Shown: positions 1 to 10,103 of the stretch, in pieces
How the letters are laid out: each line of letters opens with the position of its first letter
Numbering within the stretch: the first letter of the stretch is position 1
Origin: Rhyacophila brunnea
Taxonomy: Eukaryota > Arthropoda > Insecta > Trichoptera > Rhyacophilidae
Length of the DNA stretch: 64,000 nucleotides
Direction: 5' to 3'
Assembly (NCBI GenBank): GCA_022495005.1
Contig: JAGYXB010001016.1
Coordinates: forward strand, 20,095-84,094
Program-made: the position numbers and the translations under genes
The notes under the pieces: model-generated
Databases searched by the model: none
The model's input: only the letters and a program-made list of their open reading frames with translations
Told to the model about the DNA's origin: nothing

Positions 1-673
1 AGTGTTTCCCAAAGTGTGGTACGCGTACCCCCTGGGGTACGGGAAGAGTTTGGTGGGGGTATGCGCTGCACCGGGTTATGGCTACGCCTGGTGCAGCAAG
101 CATTAATACAATATCCATGCTAGAAGGTTTATCGCATGCGGAAGAAGAGCAATTGTTGGAATTATTAGCTTCAGACGGATTCTTGCAAAATAAATATAAG
201 GAGTGTACTTAAACATCATTTAGGTTGCAAATGCAACATGTGTATCCAGTTTTAACAGAGAAATTCCTGAAATACATTGCCTTTTTCAACTTCATATCTA
301 GTGAAGTTGCTTTTTCAGCATTTGTAGACATTAAGTCAAAAAAAGGAACAGCCTCTGGGTGTGGAACCGCATCTCAGATTAAAATTAATAACCAGGAAAC
401 CAAATTATGATGATCTGTCGTTTCAGCATAAATAATTTCATCCTTCTCATGGTTTATAATGAATGTTATTTTTTATAATATAACTTTTATTTATATTTTA
501 TTATGAATGAATTTTATTTTTCGTTTATTATTATTTTGTTTATGTACTACAAAAGGAATATATTTTTTTAATGTTATTAAAGTACTTATATGCATTTTTC
601 TTTGACGAGGAGTACTCAGTGTGACGAAAATTATAGAAAGGGTACACAGATGTCGAAAGTTTGGGGAACACTG
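1..673. mobile_element. hAT transposon remnant, cut by the window start
   Basis: The window opens one base inside a hAT-type terminal repeat (AGTGTTTCCCAAAG) and the matching right end closes with CTTTGGGGAACACTG-like sequence (TTTGGGGAACACTG, ending at 673). The 8 bp GTCTAGAG follows at 674-681 and is the expected target duplication; its left partner is outside the window. The interior carries a decayed transposase C-terminus. The element is far shorter than an autonomous hAT, so it is internally deleted and immobile by itself. Confidence 0.75.
225..435 (+). pseudogene. hAT transposase C-terminal (dimerization) relic
   Basis: The frame from 225 reads YPVLTEKFLKYIAFF and then SSEVAFSAFVDIKSKKG, which resembles the conserved hAT C-terminal segment where a pattern like 'S-E-x-x-F-S-A' precedes a basic stretch. 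After about 345 the resemblance moves to another frame (VEPHLRLKL), so there is a frameshift, and no upstream catalytic domain is joined to it. Inferred to be a dead transposase of the ZBED/SCAND3-like type. It is not a host gene. Confidence 0.6.
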
Positions 674-977
674 GTCTAGAGAGCTACAATATTTATGCCG
701 AATTCCACCGAAAAAAATGTTCTTTTGATTTACACCACCACCGTAGTGGGTGTAGTCGTTCTTTTCGCCGAATGTTTATTGCAGATTTTTGGTTTTTTAA
801 TATTGAGGTTTCAACATATTAATTGAAAATGGACAAAAAAGTATTATTGCTTTTGAATTATACACAACCTACTCAATACAACACAGCCTAATATCTCGTT
901 TATCAGTCTTTTGTCTATTGCACTCGGTGTACCTACACCATGGCCCCCACATCCTGAAACGGGCCCTCAGGCTAGGG

Positions 978-1808
978 CAGTGGTCGGCAAACTGCGGCTC
1001 TTTGGCCCCTTGAGTGCGGCTCTGCCACAGATGCTCTCTGCCATATTTGACATGGCTACAAAGAAGAAGCAAAGAAAATGGAAGAGGATAACCATAAATG
1101 TAATGTTGAATAGACCGAGACTTTATTCAGCGTTTATTCAAAACTTAAATGGCTTACCGACCTTTATTTATGTGTCAGGAAAAGTTTGCGCATTCAAATG
1201 TAGAGAGATACTACAACTAAAAACTCGTAATTTTGCGCTAAATATTCTGTCGATGATGCAAGGAAGAAAGCAGCCGAGGAGAAGAGTCAAGAAAAATAAA
1301 GTTCTGTATTTAATTAGGTACTGAATAAAATCTTTCAACAATGTTAATATTGCAAGTTTTGTGGTTAGGAAAAAGATTTCAAGAGAGGAAATCAAGAGTA
1401 AATTGAGAAATCGATTTATTGATGAGAACCTGGATCGTGCTTAAAATTAAATCAGCAACATACGAACCTGACTTACCCAAACTTTACAAGGAGATGCAAG
1501 ACCATTATTCACATTGAGTTTGTCAGTCATTGTCATGATTCAATTTTATGGATACCTGACTTACAATTTAATTTTTATTAATAAATAAGATCATTATTAC
1601 GTATGCTATTCAGTTTTATTCAGTATACCTACCTATAATTTAATTAGGACTTAAAACTTTAACTAAAGTTTATTAAGTAAATTAGCAGTGTACCTACTTA
1701 CTACCTACGTATATAATTTAAGTTTAAAAAATTTGGCTCTCAAAAGAAATCCCAATCGTTGTACTGTTGATATTTGGTTCTATTGACTAATGAGTTTGCC
1801 GACCACTG
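978..1808. mobile_element. hAT element with perfect ends and target duplication (OC1-like)
   Basis: The left end CAGTGGTCGGCAAACT at 978-993 is matched by the right end AGTTTGCCGACCACTG at 1793-1808. The element is flanked by identical 8 bp GGCTAGGG at 970-977 and 1809-1816, the hallmark of hAT insertion. The termini and the right subterminal region (AT-rich stretch and GAGAGCCAAAT in reverse complement) resemble from memory the OC1/OposCharlie hAT family of vertebrates. It is 831 bp long and keeps only transposase fragments. Confidence 0.85.
1370..1530 (+). pseudogene. hAT transposase C-terminal fragment inside the 978-1808 element
   Basis: One frame gives KREEIKSKLRNRFIDENLDR, and a neighbouring frame continues with EPDLPKLYKEMQDH. 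This is like the region near the C-terminus of ZBED-like hAT transposases, where a 'L-x-D/E-E-x-L' helix is followed by a Pro-Asp segment. The reading changes frame at about 1440 and the earlier part contains stops, so it is not functional. Confidence 0.45.
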
Positions 1809-1816
1809 GGCTAGGG

Positions 1817-3000
1817 TATTTGACGGGCCTCATATTCACCGCTTAGATTAAAGGTAGTGTGAAACACTACATTAACGTTTTGCGTTTAACGTTATACAGT
1901 GAATTATTGGCGATTTTCAATACATCTACCTTAATAATGGAGCTGTCGAGTATCGACACATAATAATCAGAAAATATATTGGACAATAATATAATTTAAA
2001 ATGTTCCTAGCTATGAAGTATAATAGCGCCGCAGGCAACTTTTTTTTACTATTAAAGCTAATTTATGATGTGTGTTTATCTCACTTATCTGGTCAACCCG
2101 ACACGCCGGGCCCACCACAGACCGGGCCCCCAGGCTAGAGCCCTATCGACCCTCCCCAGCGATGACCTACACCACTCCGGAATTCGGGTGGACACCGAGA
2201 ATTTCATTAGGGAACGGGTTTTTAAAAAACCTGACATTAGTGTTTCGAAATTTTTGTGTTAGAAATTAAAATTTAAGAAAGTTTTACTAAAAAGGGTGCT
2301 GGAGAATTACAAATTACAAGGTATAGTTTATTGGCTTTCGATTTCAATGTGTAAAATCATTCTGATGATTTTCATATTTTGGGGGGGGGCCAAGGCCCCC
2401 TGGCCCCCCCCTGGGTGCGCCACTGAATTTGCATGTTTATTATAATATTCAATACGGACATTATCTATTTAAAATCTTATAACACTTCAATGGACAATGT
2501 GAATACAATACGCAGATGGTGCTGCGCATCTATTCTATACACAAGATAGCTATCGGCCGCTATTGAGTTTCCATATTTTGTATCGAAGTATTATAATTTT
2601 TACAATAAGTGCTATGTTTTAACAGCACCTTAGCTGTGCTAAATTTTAGAGCGAGATATACAGTTTTGACTGTTTAGACCGCTAACTTATTGTAACAATT
2701 ATACAAACATGTGATAATCGACCCTCGATAACTGCCTGATAGCAGTCTTGTGTATAGAATAGATACGAGAGATAGATGTGATGAATAGATTTAAACCCTG
2801 CTTAAACCAAACGATAATAGTTTAGGTATGTTATGGGTGATCTGACAGAAATAGTGCACACTTTTTCAGTCATGCGTATTTGTTTTTGTTTAATTAAGAA
2901 TATATAATATTACAGATGGTGTTGGTTATTTTTTTAAATTGATTAAGCTCTGCCTACACTACCTCACCAAACCATAATTGATTTAAAAATATTCTTCTTC
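1817..3000. other. gene-free stretch with repeat fragments
   Basis: No exon of a recognised gene is visible. 2085-2200 is a GC-rich patch sharing CGGGCCCCCAGGCTAG-like sequence with 955-977, so both belong to one older repeat. 2383-2424 is a G-run/C-run segment ending GGGTGCGCCACTGA, which looks like the end of another transposon. 2820-2990 belongs to a repeat that recurs near 3360-3520, 9530-9840 and 60360-61480, with shared 'AATAGTGCACA' and 'TTTAAAAAACTAAC' words. Confidence 0.5.
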
Positions 3001-3016
3001 TTTCTTTTTTTCTTTC

Positions 3017-3250
3017 GACCATGTCCGATCCTAATAGGATCATATGGGCCTCCACAGAGTGGAGGTTTGTATTGACAGATTTTTGTTTTTACGAGAAATG
3101 GATGTCAGCCACTTGCTCAACCCATTAGGTCCATACTCTGACTCATACACAAATTGAAAAACAATATGTGTACTAGCCAGACCCAGGATTCGAACCTGGG
3201 ACCCTCGACTCTATAGGCCGGCATTTAAGCCACTCGGCCATCGTGGGTCT
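3017..3250 (-). repeat. tRNA-derived SINE, full-length copy
   Basis: Read on the minus strand, the 5' end is tRNA-like: box A TGGCCGAGTGG and box B GGTTCGAATCC, as in Leu/Ser-type tRNAs. A unique body follows, ending near CATGGTCGAAAG. The same unit recurs at 9627, 40214, 49215, 57305 and 58055, which shows that it is a dispersed family and not a tRNA gene. Confidence 0.85.
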
Positions 3251-3720
3251 ACTACCTTCTACCTATATAATATCTAAAATGTTGTATGATTTAATGGCAT
3301 AATTTTAGATATTTTATAGATAAATGAATATTTTTTGACTATTATCTATTATGGCTTGGATTAGGCAGAGTTTAATTGAATTTAAAAAACTAACAAACAC
3401 TATCTACAGTCTACACATTGTAGTCGTATTTCAATGAAAACAAATATGGTTGACTGACAAAGTTTAGTGTGCACTATTTATATTGGATCTTAACAGCCTA
3501 CCTCCACCCTTTGCCACTTACGCAGTTATTGAATTTATAAACTTCTCGTGCTGGGTACTCAACACATCTTTTGTTTTCCAATCAGAAAAACCTAGGTGTA
3601 TTTTTTTTTATTTTGTGTTATAATTTTACTGTTTCTGCAGTTATATTAAGTCAATTTTGTATAAGAAAATAAGTAGAAGTATGTAATTTAAAATATTCTA
3701 TTTTTCAACATTATGTTCAG

Positions 3721-6700
3721 GATTGAAAGCGGCCGATCGAATGGATGTTCAAGATCAATGGATGAAGGGTGCATGTCCGTGCATTAGTGCTACTGTCAGT
3801 TTTGGAATGGGCGTTGATAAAGCGACAGTCAGAGTTGTGGTGCATTGGGGTGCGCCTCAGAATGTTGCTGCCTATTATCAGGTATGCATTTTGCTTTTCA
3901 ACAACTTCACTTTTTGTGGAAATGTAGGGGAATATGATGGTGTGAGACTTCTGCTGGCAGATATCAAACCACTCGGCGTTCATTAGCTCACCACCCTTAT
4001 TGGTATCACATCCTGATACACCGTACTACACATCTACAACGCGTCTGTATCTCTGTCTGAAAGTTTACCAGTTGATAATGTAGGTACATAATACTAGGCA
4101 CAGGATCTTGAAATCTCTACGATAATATGCCTTGTTTCTTTTTATGTCCGGCTACATCTGTATAATATTGTCAAAGATATTTTGTTTTAATACTAAAAAC
4201 ATCGATGTTTGATATCTCATCGACCGGATGTCAATCGTAACTCATTCCCCATCTGTTTGCATCGGCGGTTGCGCAGTATGCGTGATAACGTTGTCACAAC
4301 ATAACTGTGAGCAGAATCATTCTTGTTTTGGTGTATATAAAAAATTAAGCCGAGTATTCTCCCAAGCATCACAGATCATAGAAGAATACCTTTGTCAGTG
4401 TTGCCATCTTATTTTTATGTTGATAGTACAAAATCTCAAAACGATGTATAAATTATAGTATGCCTGCAAAAATATAGTTATATCGTTACATTATTTTTTG
4501 TGTAAATTTATAGTACTTTTACATACAAATTTAAGAGGCACCAAAATTATAGTATAATACAGTCAGTGACACAGACTTTCGTGATGACAATTGGTGATGT
4601 CTAGTTGCCTGATAATGATATTAACTAGCTATTTTAAGTATCCATTCCATCATAGTCATTTAGTACTACTTACTTCACCATTTAGATTCTAAGAGGATCA
4701 TATGGACCTCCACAGGGATTATCATAGTCTGTATTTAATGTATTTTTGTGTCTTCTTGAAACTGAAAAATAGTTGTAGAAATTATATCGTTATTATATCA
4801 CTGTGCTAAAAGTTAAATAATAATATGTACTTGCAATTTTTTTTAAATGTATGTTTACTGTGTGTAGGAATCTGGTCGAGCTGGAAGAGATGGTCTACAA
4901 TCTTACTGCAGAGTTTATTACAGCATTTCAGAAAGGAATGCTGTCGACTTTCTACTTAAAAGTGACATGAACAAAGCGCAAAATGCATCCCAAGAAACGA
5001 GAGCAAAAAATGCATATAAGAGTTTTGAAAAGATGGTCACATATTGTGAAGGTGTAAAGTTAGTATACAACATATTAATATAAATTGATTGATATTTAAT
5101 TCATTTTTGAATTCGATAAATTTATTATTTATTTATTTTTAGATGCCGCCATGGAACATTTTCAAATTTCTTCGGTGACGAATTTGATTCATGCAAAACG
5201 CAGTGTGATGTATGCAAGAATCCTAAAGAAGTGGAAAAATTAGTGGACATGTACCAAAAGCTATCTTCTAATGCTAGATTACACAAGGGTGGCTTCATGT
5301 CTACCGGTGAAGTAGATCTTAGTTTATACGGTGGAGGAAGAAACGGTTTACAAAAGTAAGTTATTCTATTAAAACCATTGATTTACCACATATAGAATAG
5401 ATTGTGAACTGATTTCGTATGAGTTTAAAGTGTGCATCAGTTTTGACTTTTTATAAAACAATCAGGACCGTTCATAGGTTGGCCTTTGGGTAATAGGCGG
5501 TATGCAGCCAATGAGGAATCGGCTGGTTAGTATAAAGCGCAAGTGTGCCTAAACTGAACGTGGACTCCGTGCCACATTAGAGAAAAATTTCAAACATTGA
5601 AACAGTATTTTGATTTCCACTGTTTTTTTTAATCTATTATCACCTGTATGCATATAGTAGATAATTTGGAAGTTGGTGGTGGTTACATTATTAAATAGGT
5701 ACTCAATTTCACCTATTTTAATCATATCCATACAAATGATTTATCATATTTAATTTATATCACATATTTAAATTAATCTTATCAATGAATTCTCTGTACA
5801 TATATATATTTTTCTACTCATATTTCATTTTCACACAAGTAGATTTTTGATAGGCGCCTTTTTAATACCCTGGAAGTAATTACTTTTGCTGTGTTTTGTC
5901 AGAATATATGGAACAGTATTTTTTATGCTTTAGGCCCCTTACGCACTGTCAACCAGTCACCGACAACCAAATAAGTAACAACCGCGCGGCATAAGAAAGG
6001 AAATTAACTTTTACGCACGTGGTTGCGGCGATCAGTCACACTTTCTGGTTGCTGACAATCATGGTTGCCTGAGACCAATGAACAGTGCTTAAGAGGCCTG
6101 TTGACATAGTTGAAATAAGATATTATGTAGATAATTAATTTATAATGTTATGAAGAGAATAAATAATAACCCAGTATCTCTTTGCAGAGAAAATGAAGAT
6201 TACGATGATGGAGACAGTGATGACCAGGGTCAAAGACTAGAGAGAATAAAGAAAGAAACTACATCACTTATTCAGAAACAGCTAGCCTTGAGAAGAGGTT
6301 CTGCCGATCCATCAAAAAAGTCAAAGCCTTCTGACCCGGCAGTGTCGGCCAAATATTCTAAAGTCCAATCCGCTGAAAGTACTGAAATTAAGGTGGCCGG
6401 TCTGACTATTTCGACTCGAGAGAACTATCTTTCGCTGCTAGCCGAAGCTGTGTCGAGAAATGTATCGAATTGTTCCGACACGGATAAGCCAACCAATGAT
6501 TTGACTCCTCGTGATTATGAAGGCTGTGCTGGTGATATGGAATATGAAGTTTTCACTTCCAGTAAAGTCGTCAGCCTCTATAGGCGCGGTATGATTAAAT
6601 TGGTGAGAATTTAAATCATACATGGATTATAAAAATCATCATTTAACCGTAAATCTTTTGCTATTAATTTACAGAACGATTTAGTTTTCTGTTGCAATGC

Positions 6701-9700
6701 GTTGTGTAATTAATTCATTCCTTCACTTGTTTTTTTTCGCTTTTAAAGATTTCCTCAGTCAAAGCGAATACGGAATCACTTCATCCTAAAATAAAAGATT
6801 ACCAGCCTAAGAAGTTGGGAACACTCTCTGAACTAATAAAAGAATCCCAAGCAGAAATAAACAAAAAATCTTCAAATTTTGGATTCATTACGGCATCTGA
6901 GTTTGCAGGTACTGCTTAGTTATAAATTAATTATTGATACATCGTATAAAAGTTGTATTTCTTTCTTTCATCACATAAGTCACATTATGTATCTTCCATT
7001 AATAATGTAGTTACTAAAGTATAACACTTCAAACTATATTCTTTTATTGAATTCATATTTTTGGTATTCCAGAGAATAGTAAACCAAAGGTTAATTTATC
7101 AAAAAGTGATAAATCCAACCAAAGAAAACCGTTTAGTATGAAAAAAGATGGACTCACTCAATCTTCACTGAAAACATTTTTAATAAACAAAGAGAAGCAT
7201 GAGGATTCAGATTCAGGTGAAAGCGTTTCAGATGAAGAGAGAGGTCTGATTATTGATGAAGATGAATCAAATAATGCGGAACCCTCACATGATGCAGTGA
7301 ATGAACCCAATAAAGATGACATTGCAAAATGTGCACCGAAAACTTTAAACAGTGAAGCCACCGCTCACTCCACGAAGAAACGAAAAAAGGTGAAGGACCT
7401 GTTTGGGGATTCATCCGACGAAGACTTTGAACCAAAAAAATTAAAAGCCTCTAAAAAACCCCCAGAGAGCACATTACCTTCAAATAATAACGAAAAGGCA
7501 AATACAGAATTAAAGAACACAAATTGTGCATTGGTGGAAGTTAAAACGGAACCGAAAAAATCCTTGAACAATGATTCTGTAATAAGTCAAAAGTCAAGTC
7601 TTAGTCACAAAGATGTAGATACACGGCGCACTCAGACTCCGTCAAAGAATAATAAAACTGACAAAGTTAACATTGCAGAGTTTGTAGTGAAGCAGATGAC
7701 ACCATATTATAAGAGTGGTAAAATTGTGTCTCGAGAACTGTTCAAGTTGATGGCGAGAGACCTAGTACATCATTTCATGGCGAAAAGTATGACAGGTCAG
7801 TAGTCATGATTTACTATCAATTATATTATGTAGTTTCATATTTTTTATCTGTTGGTGAACAGTAATGATATTGGTATATAATTTTTTTATTAATTGTGGA
7901 TCTTGGCAATCTTCCAATGAGATTTCTTAATGTACTTACTTCTTACGAGAAATGGTTGTTCAATATTCTACAAACTGAACTGAAAATATTACATAAAATG
8001 TCACAGACTAGTTGAATGTTGGACATCTTTGTTTGCGGGTGGTTCTCGAGATAGGTATTGAATGTTTTAGATCAGGGGTTCACAAAGTATTTCGTCAAAG
8101 GATCAATTTTTAAATCAAAAATATTGGGCCGCCCATTTGTAAATATTTTGTTTTTAAAAAACATAAGGCTAAAAAATAAAAAAATATTTCATTGTGTAAA
8201 CTTATATTTTTAACTAAATATAGGTACATTAGTGTACTCTTATATACTAAAAAATAATATTTAAATTTTTTCACCATGTGATTTATGCAATTGTTTGTTT
8301 GAAACTAAATCCTGCAATCTAGGCTCAAAGTTTGTGGTGTGAATATGCAAAACAGATGCAATGTAGTTGTCTGTTAATTTTGATCGTAAGTTTGATTTAT
8401 TAAGGCAATACATCAGTGAAACGGCAAATAATTTTTAACTATAGGCGTGACGAAATTTTGGACTCACTGGCATTCGGAGAGAGAACGTCGAGCAGAGAAC
8501 ACGTCAATTTGTTTCGTGATGGCGACGGGGGTATTAATTCTTAAATCGTGTAAAGATGACTAAACACGTTACCCATTTACTTGAAAAAGAAAACATGTCA
8601 ATGAATATATTATTATTGTTACTAATAGAACAATAAACAGAACATTAAATGGACGCATGTTTGATTTATATGACAAATTATATTTCGTTCGGCATGCGTC
8701 ATTTGCACCCGCAATCCGCGCATCGCCTAGCCACGATCTTTTTAGACCATGCCTCAACTGAGGTATAGCCTTAATGCTCATTGTAGAAAATGTTTTTTCA
8801 CAAATATAAGTACTTACAAATAATGTAGACATTTTGATGAGCATATTTAACTATATTTGGATATACCTCAAGTGAAAGTCCTTTGTAGAATTCAATTAAA
8901 TTCTTATCACGATAAGATGCTTTTGCTTTCATGTTCTCTTGCAAACCTATTCATTCAAACTGCATATTTACAGTAACAGCACTCCGCACATCCATATATA
9001 TCAGTGACTGGCCATTCAATCTTGCCAGAGGATATTTAGTTTTAAATGTAAAATAAATTAGGACCTGTTTCGTCCGCCTCAGAGGGGCATTTTCAACTGA
9101 ATACATAATACAAAAAAATTGCGTTTTATTGAATTAAAAAACAATACAATGCAGTTCCACCATGAATTGACAGTTAACAAAATAAAAGAAAGTCATTTTT
9201 ATATTCGATATGAAGAAAAAAAAATAACACAGATTTTACATAATCTCGCGGGACACACTTTGTGAACCCCTGTTTTAGATGGTGATTGTGTGAAAATCGT
9301 GGATGATTTTGACGTTGTCCCAATTTTGGCAGTTTTCAATATTTTTTTAGCTTGTAGGCATATTTCCTTACCCTTCAAACAATGTAATCGTTCACTGCTG
9401 TAGTCGAAGTAGATGTGGAGCACTGTGAACAAGCGTAGGTAACATAGAATTCTGAAACTGCATGCACCAAGGTAACCCTCCCTATATGTAGTCAAATGTA
9501 AGATATTTTACGTCAAAAAGTGGGTGAAGGTAGCTGTGGAGATTCGACATAAATAGGTTTGTTTTGGGCAGGGTTTCACTGAATTTAAAAAACTAACCAA
9601 TACCATCTGAAATTTGTATTTTTTTTGACCATGTTGGATCGTAAGATCATTCCAAACATCTCCAAACACAAATTGACAAACAATGTGTATTTTCCAGACT

Positions 9701-10103
9701 CAAGATTCGAACCTGGGACCCACCACATTATAAGCTGCTAGTTCAAAGAAAACAAATAAATATCACTTGAAGTTTAGTTTGTACTATATTATATGTCGGA
9801 TCTCCACAGCTTACCTCCACCCTTCGCCACTGTAGTCGTGACCTATGGCTTGAGAAGTGGACATCTATCGTGGGCGCAATTATTATTTAAACAATTCCAA
9901 TTGATATATTATTGTCTTTCCTCGTTCGTCTAGTATTATCATTCAGTTAAATAACTTTGAAATTTAAATAAAATAAGTAAGTAGTGAAACTTGTTTTCCT
10001 TTTTTCAGATGAAGCAGCTATGAGTATCTTCTTAGTCAAGGCATTTGCGAAGGAAAATTTGAAAATAAAAAGCGAATCAGATATCAAATTACTACTCAGT
10101 TGA
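3721..10103 (+). CDS. RECQL5: ATP-dependent DNA helicase Q5 (RecQ5), 3' seven exons; 5' part outside window
   Basis: Exons: 3721-3881, 4868-5058, 5143-5355, 6188-6602, 6749-6908, 7073-7795, 10009-10103 (stop TGA at 10101). Phases join exactly, giving 651 complete residues to the C-terminus. Known RecQ5 role: a 3'-5' DNA helicase that restrains recombination and binds RNA polymerase II in the nucleus. Residues 1-62 hold motif V/VI (ISATVSFGMGVDKA, then ESGRAGRDG across an intron). Next is a RecQ zinc-binding module with four cysteines (CEGVKCRHG and CKTQCDVC). A KIX-like helical region lies at about 256-340 (VAGLTISTRENYLSLLAEA). An acidic/basic linker leads to an SRI domain at about 579-651 (FVVKQMTPYYKSGKIVSREL), which binds phosphorylated Pol II tail. 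The presence of both KIX-like and SRI regions separates it from BLM/WRN. Exon 1 here begins in the second base of a codon, so earlier exons with Walker A and DEAH lie before 1; I found none in 1-3720. Introns carry MITEs and an hAT element. Confidence 0.93.
3882..4867. other. RecQ5 intron with SINE scrap
   Basis: This is a GT-AG intron. It holds no conserved coding sequence. 4684-4725 matches the middle of the SINE family (AGGATCATATGGACCTCCACAG), in the same orientation as the complete copies. The rest is AT-rich sequence in which I see nothing. Confidence 0.5.
5932..6099. mobile_element. MITE in RecQ5 intron
   Basis: The terminal inverted repeats are AGGCCCCTTACGCACTGT at 5932-5949 and its near reverse complement at 6082-6099 (16 of 18 matching). 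The 168 bp unit has no coding capacity and further internal inverted words (AACCAG/CTGGTT). No target duplication is clear, so the superfamily is not assigned. It lies in the 5356-6187 intron. Confidence 0.6.
8073..9272. mobile_element. hAT element with 16 bp TIRs and 8 bp target duplication, in RecQ5 last intron
   Basis: The perfect inverted termini are CAGGGGTTCACAAAGT at 8073-8088 and ACTTTGTGAACCCCTG at 9257-9272. Identical 8 bp TTTTAGAT flank them at 8065-8072 and 9273-9280. The 1200 bp interior retains the end of a transposase on the minus strand. A second, inverted partial copy of the interior lies at 27422-27812. Confidence 0.9.
8690..8850 (-). pseudogene. hAT transposase C-terminal remnant
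   Basis: The minus-strand frame reads LFVSTYICEKTFSTMSIKA, which matches the hAT C-terminal signature of a hydrophobic strand, 'Y-x-C-E-x-x-F-S' and a basic turn. It continues as HGLKRSWLGDARIAGAND, like the 'L-x-D-x-x-L-R-I-A' helix of GTF2IRD2/ZBED-like transposases. No catalytic core is intact upstream on that strand, so this is a relic inside the 8073-9272 element. Confidence 0.6.
9530..9840. repeat. dispersed repeat interrupted by a short SINE fragment (9627-9740)
   Basis: The outer sequence (GGGCAGGGTTTCACTGAATTT; GTCGGATCTCCACAGCTTAC) resembles 3360-3520 and 60360-60560. The inner 9627-9740 resembles the SINE family, including a box B region (GATTCGAACCTGGGACC), and is in the minus orientation. 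Both parts have decayed. Confidence 0.5.

Noticed and set aside
911..1324. 137-codon open frame on the plus strand
   Set aside because: It crosses the left boundary of the hAT element at 978, so it joins flank and transposon. It has no coherent domain.
3181..3250. apparent tRNA-Leu/Ser gene on the minus strand
   Set aside because: The same tRNA-like head with the same downstream body recurs many times, so it is the head of a SINE.
1..3720. search for the upstream RecQ5 helicase exons (Walker A, DEAH)
   Set aside because: No frame with flanking splice sites encodes these motifs here. The preceding exon should end in a Gly codon split after G, and no convincing candidate was found.
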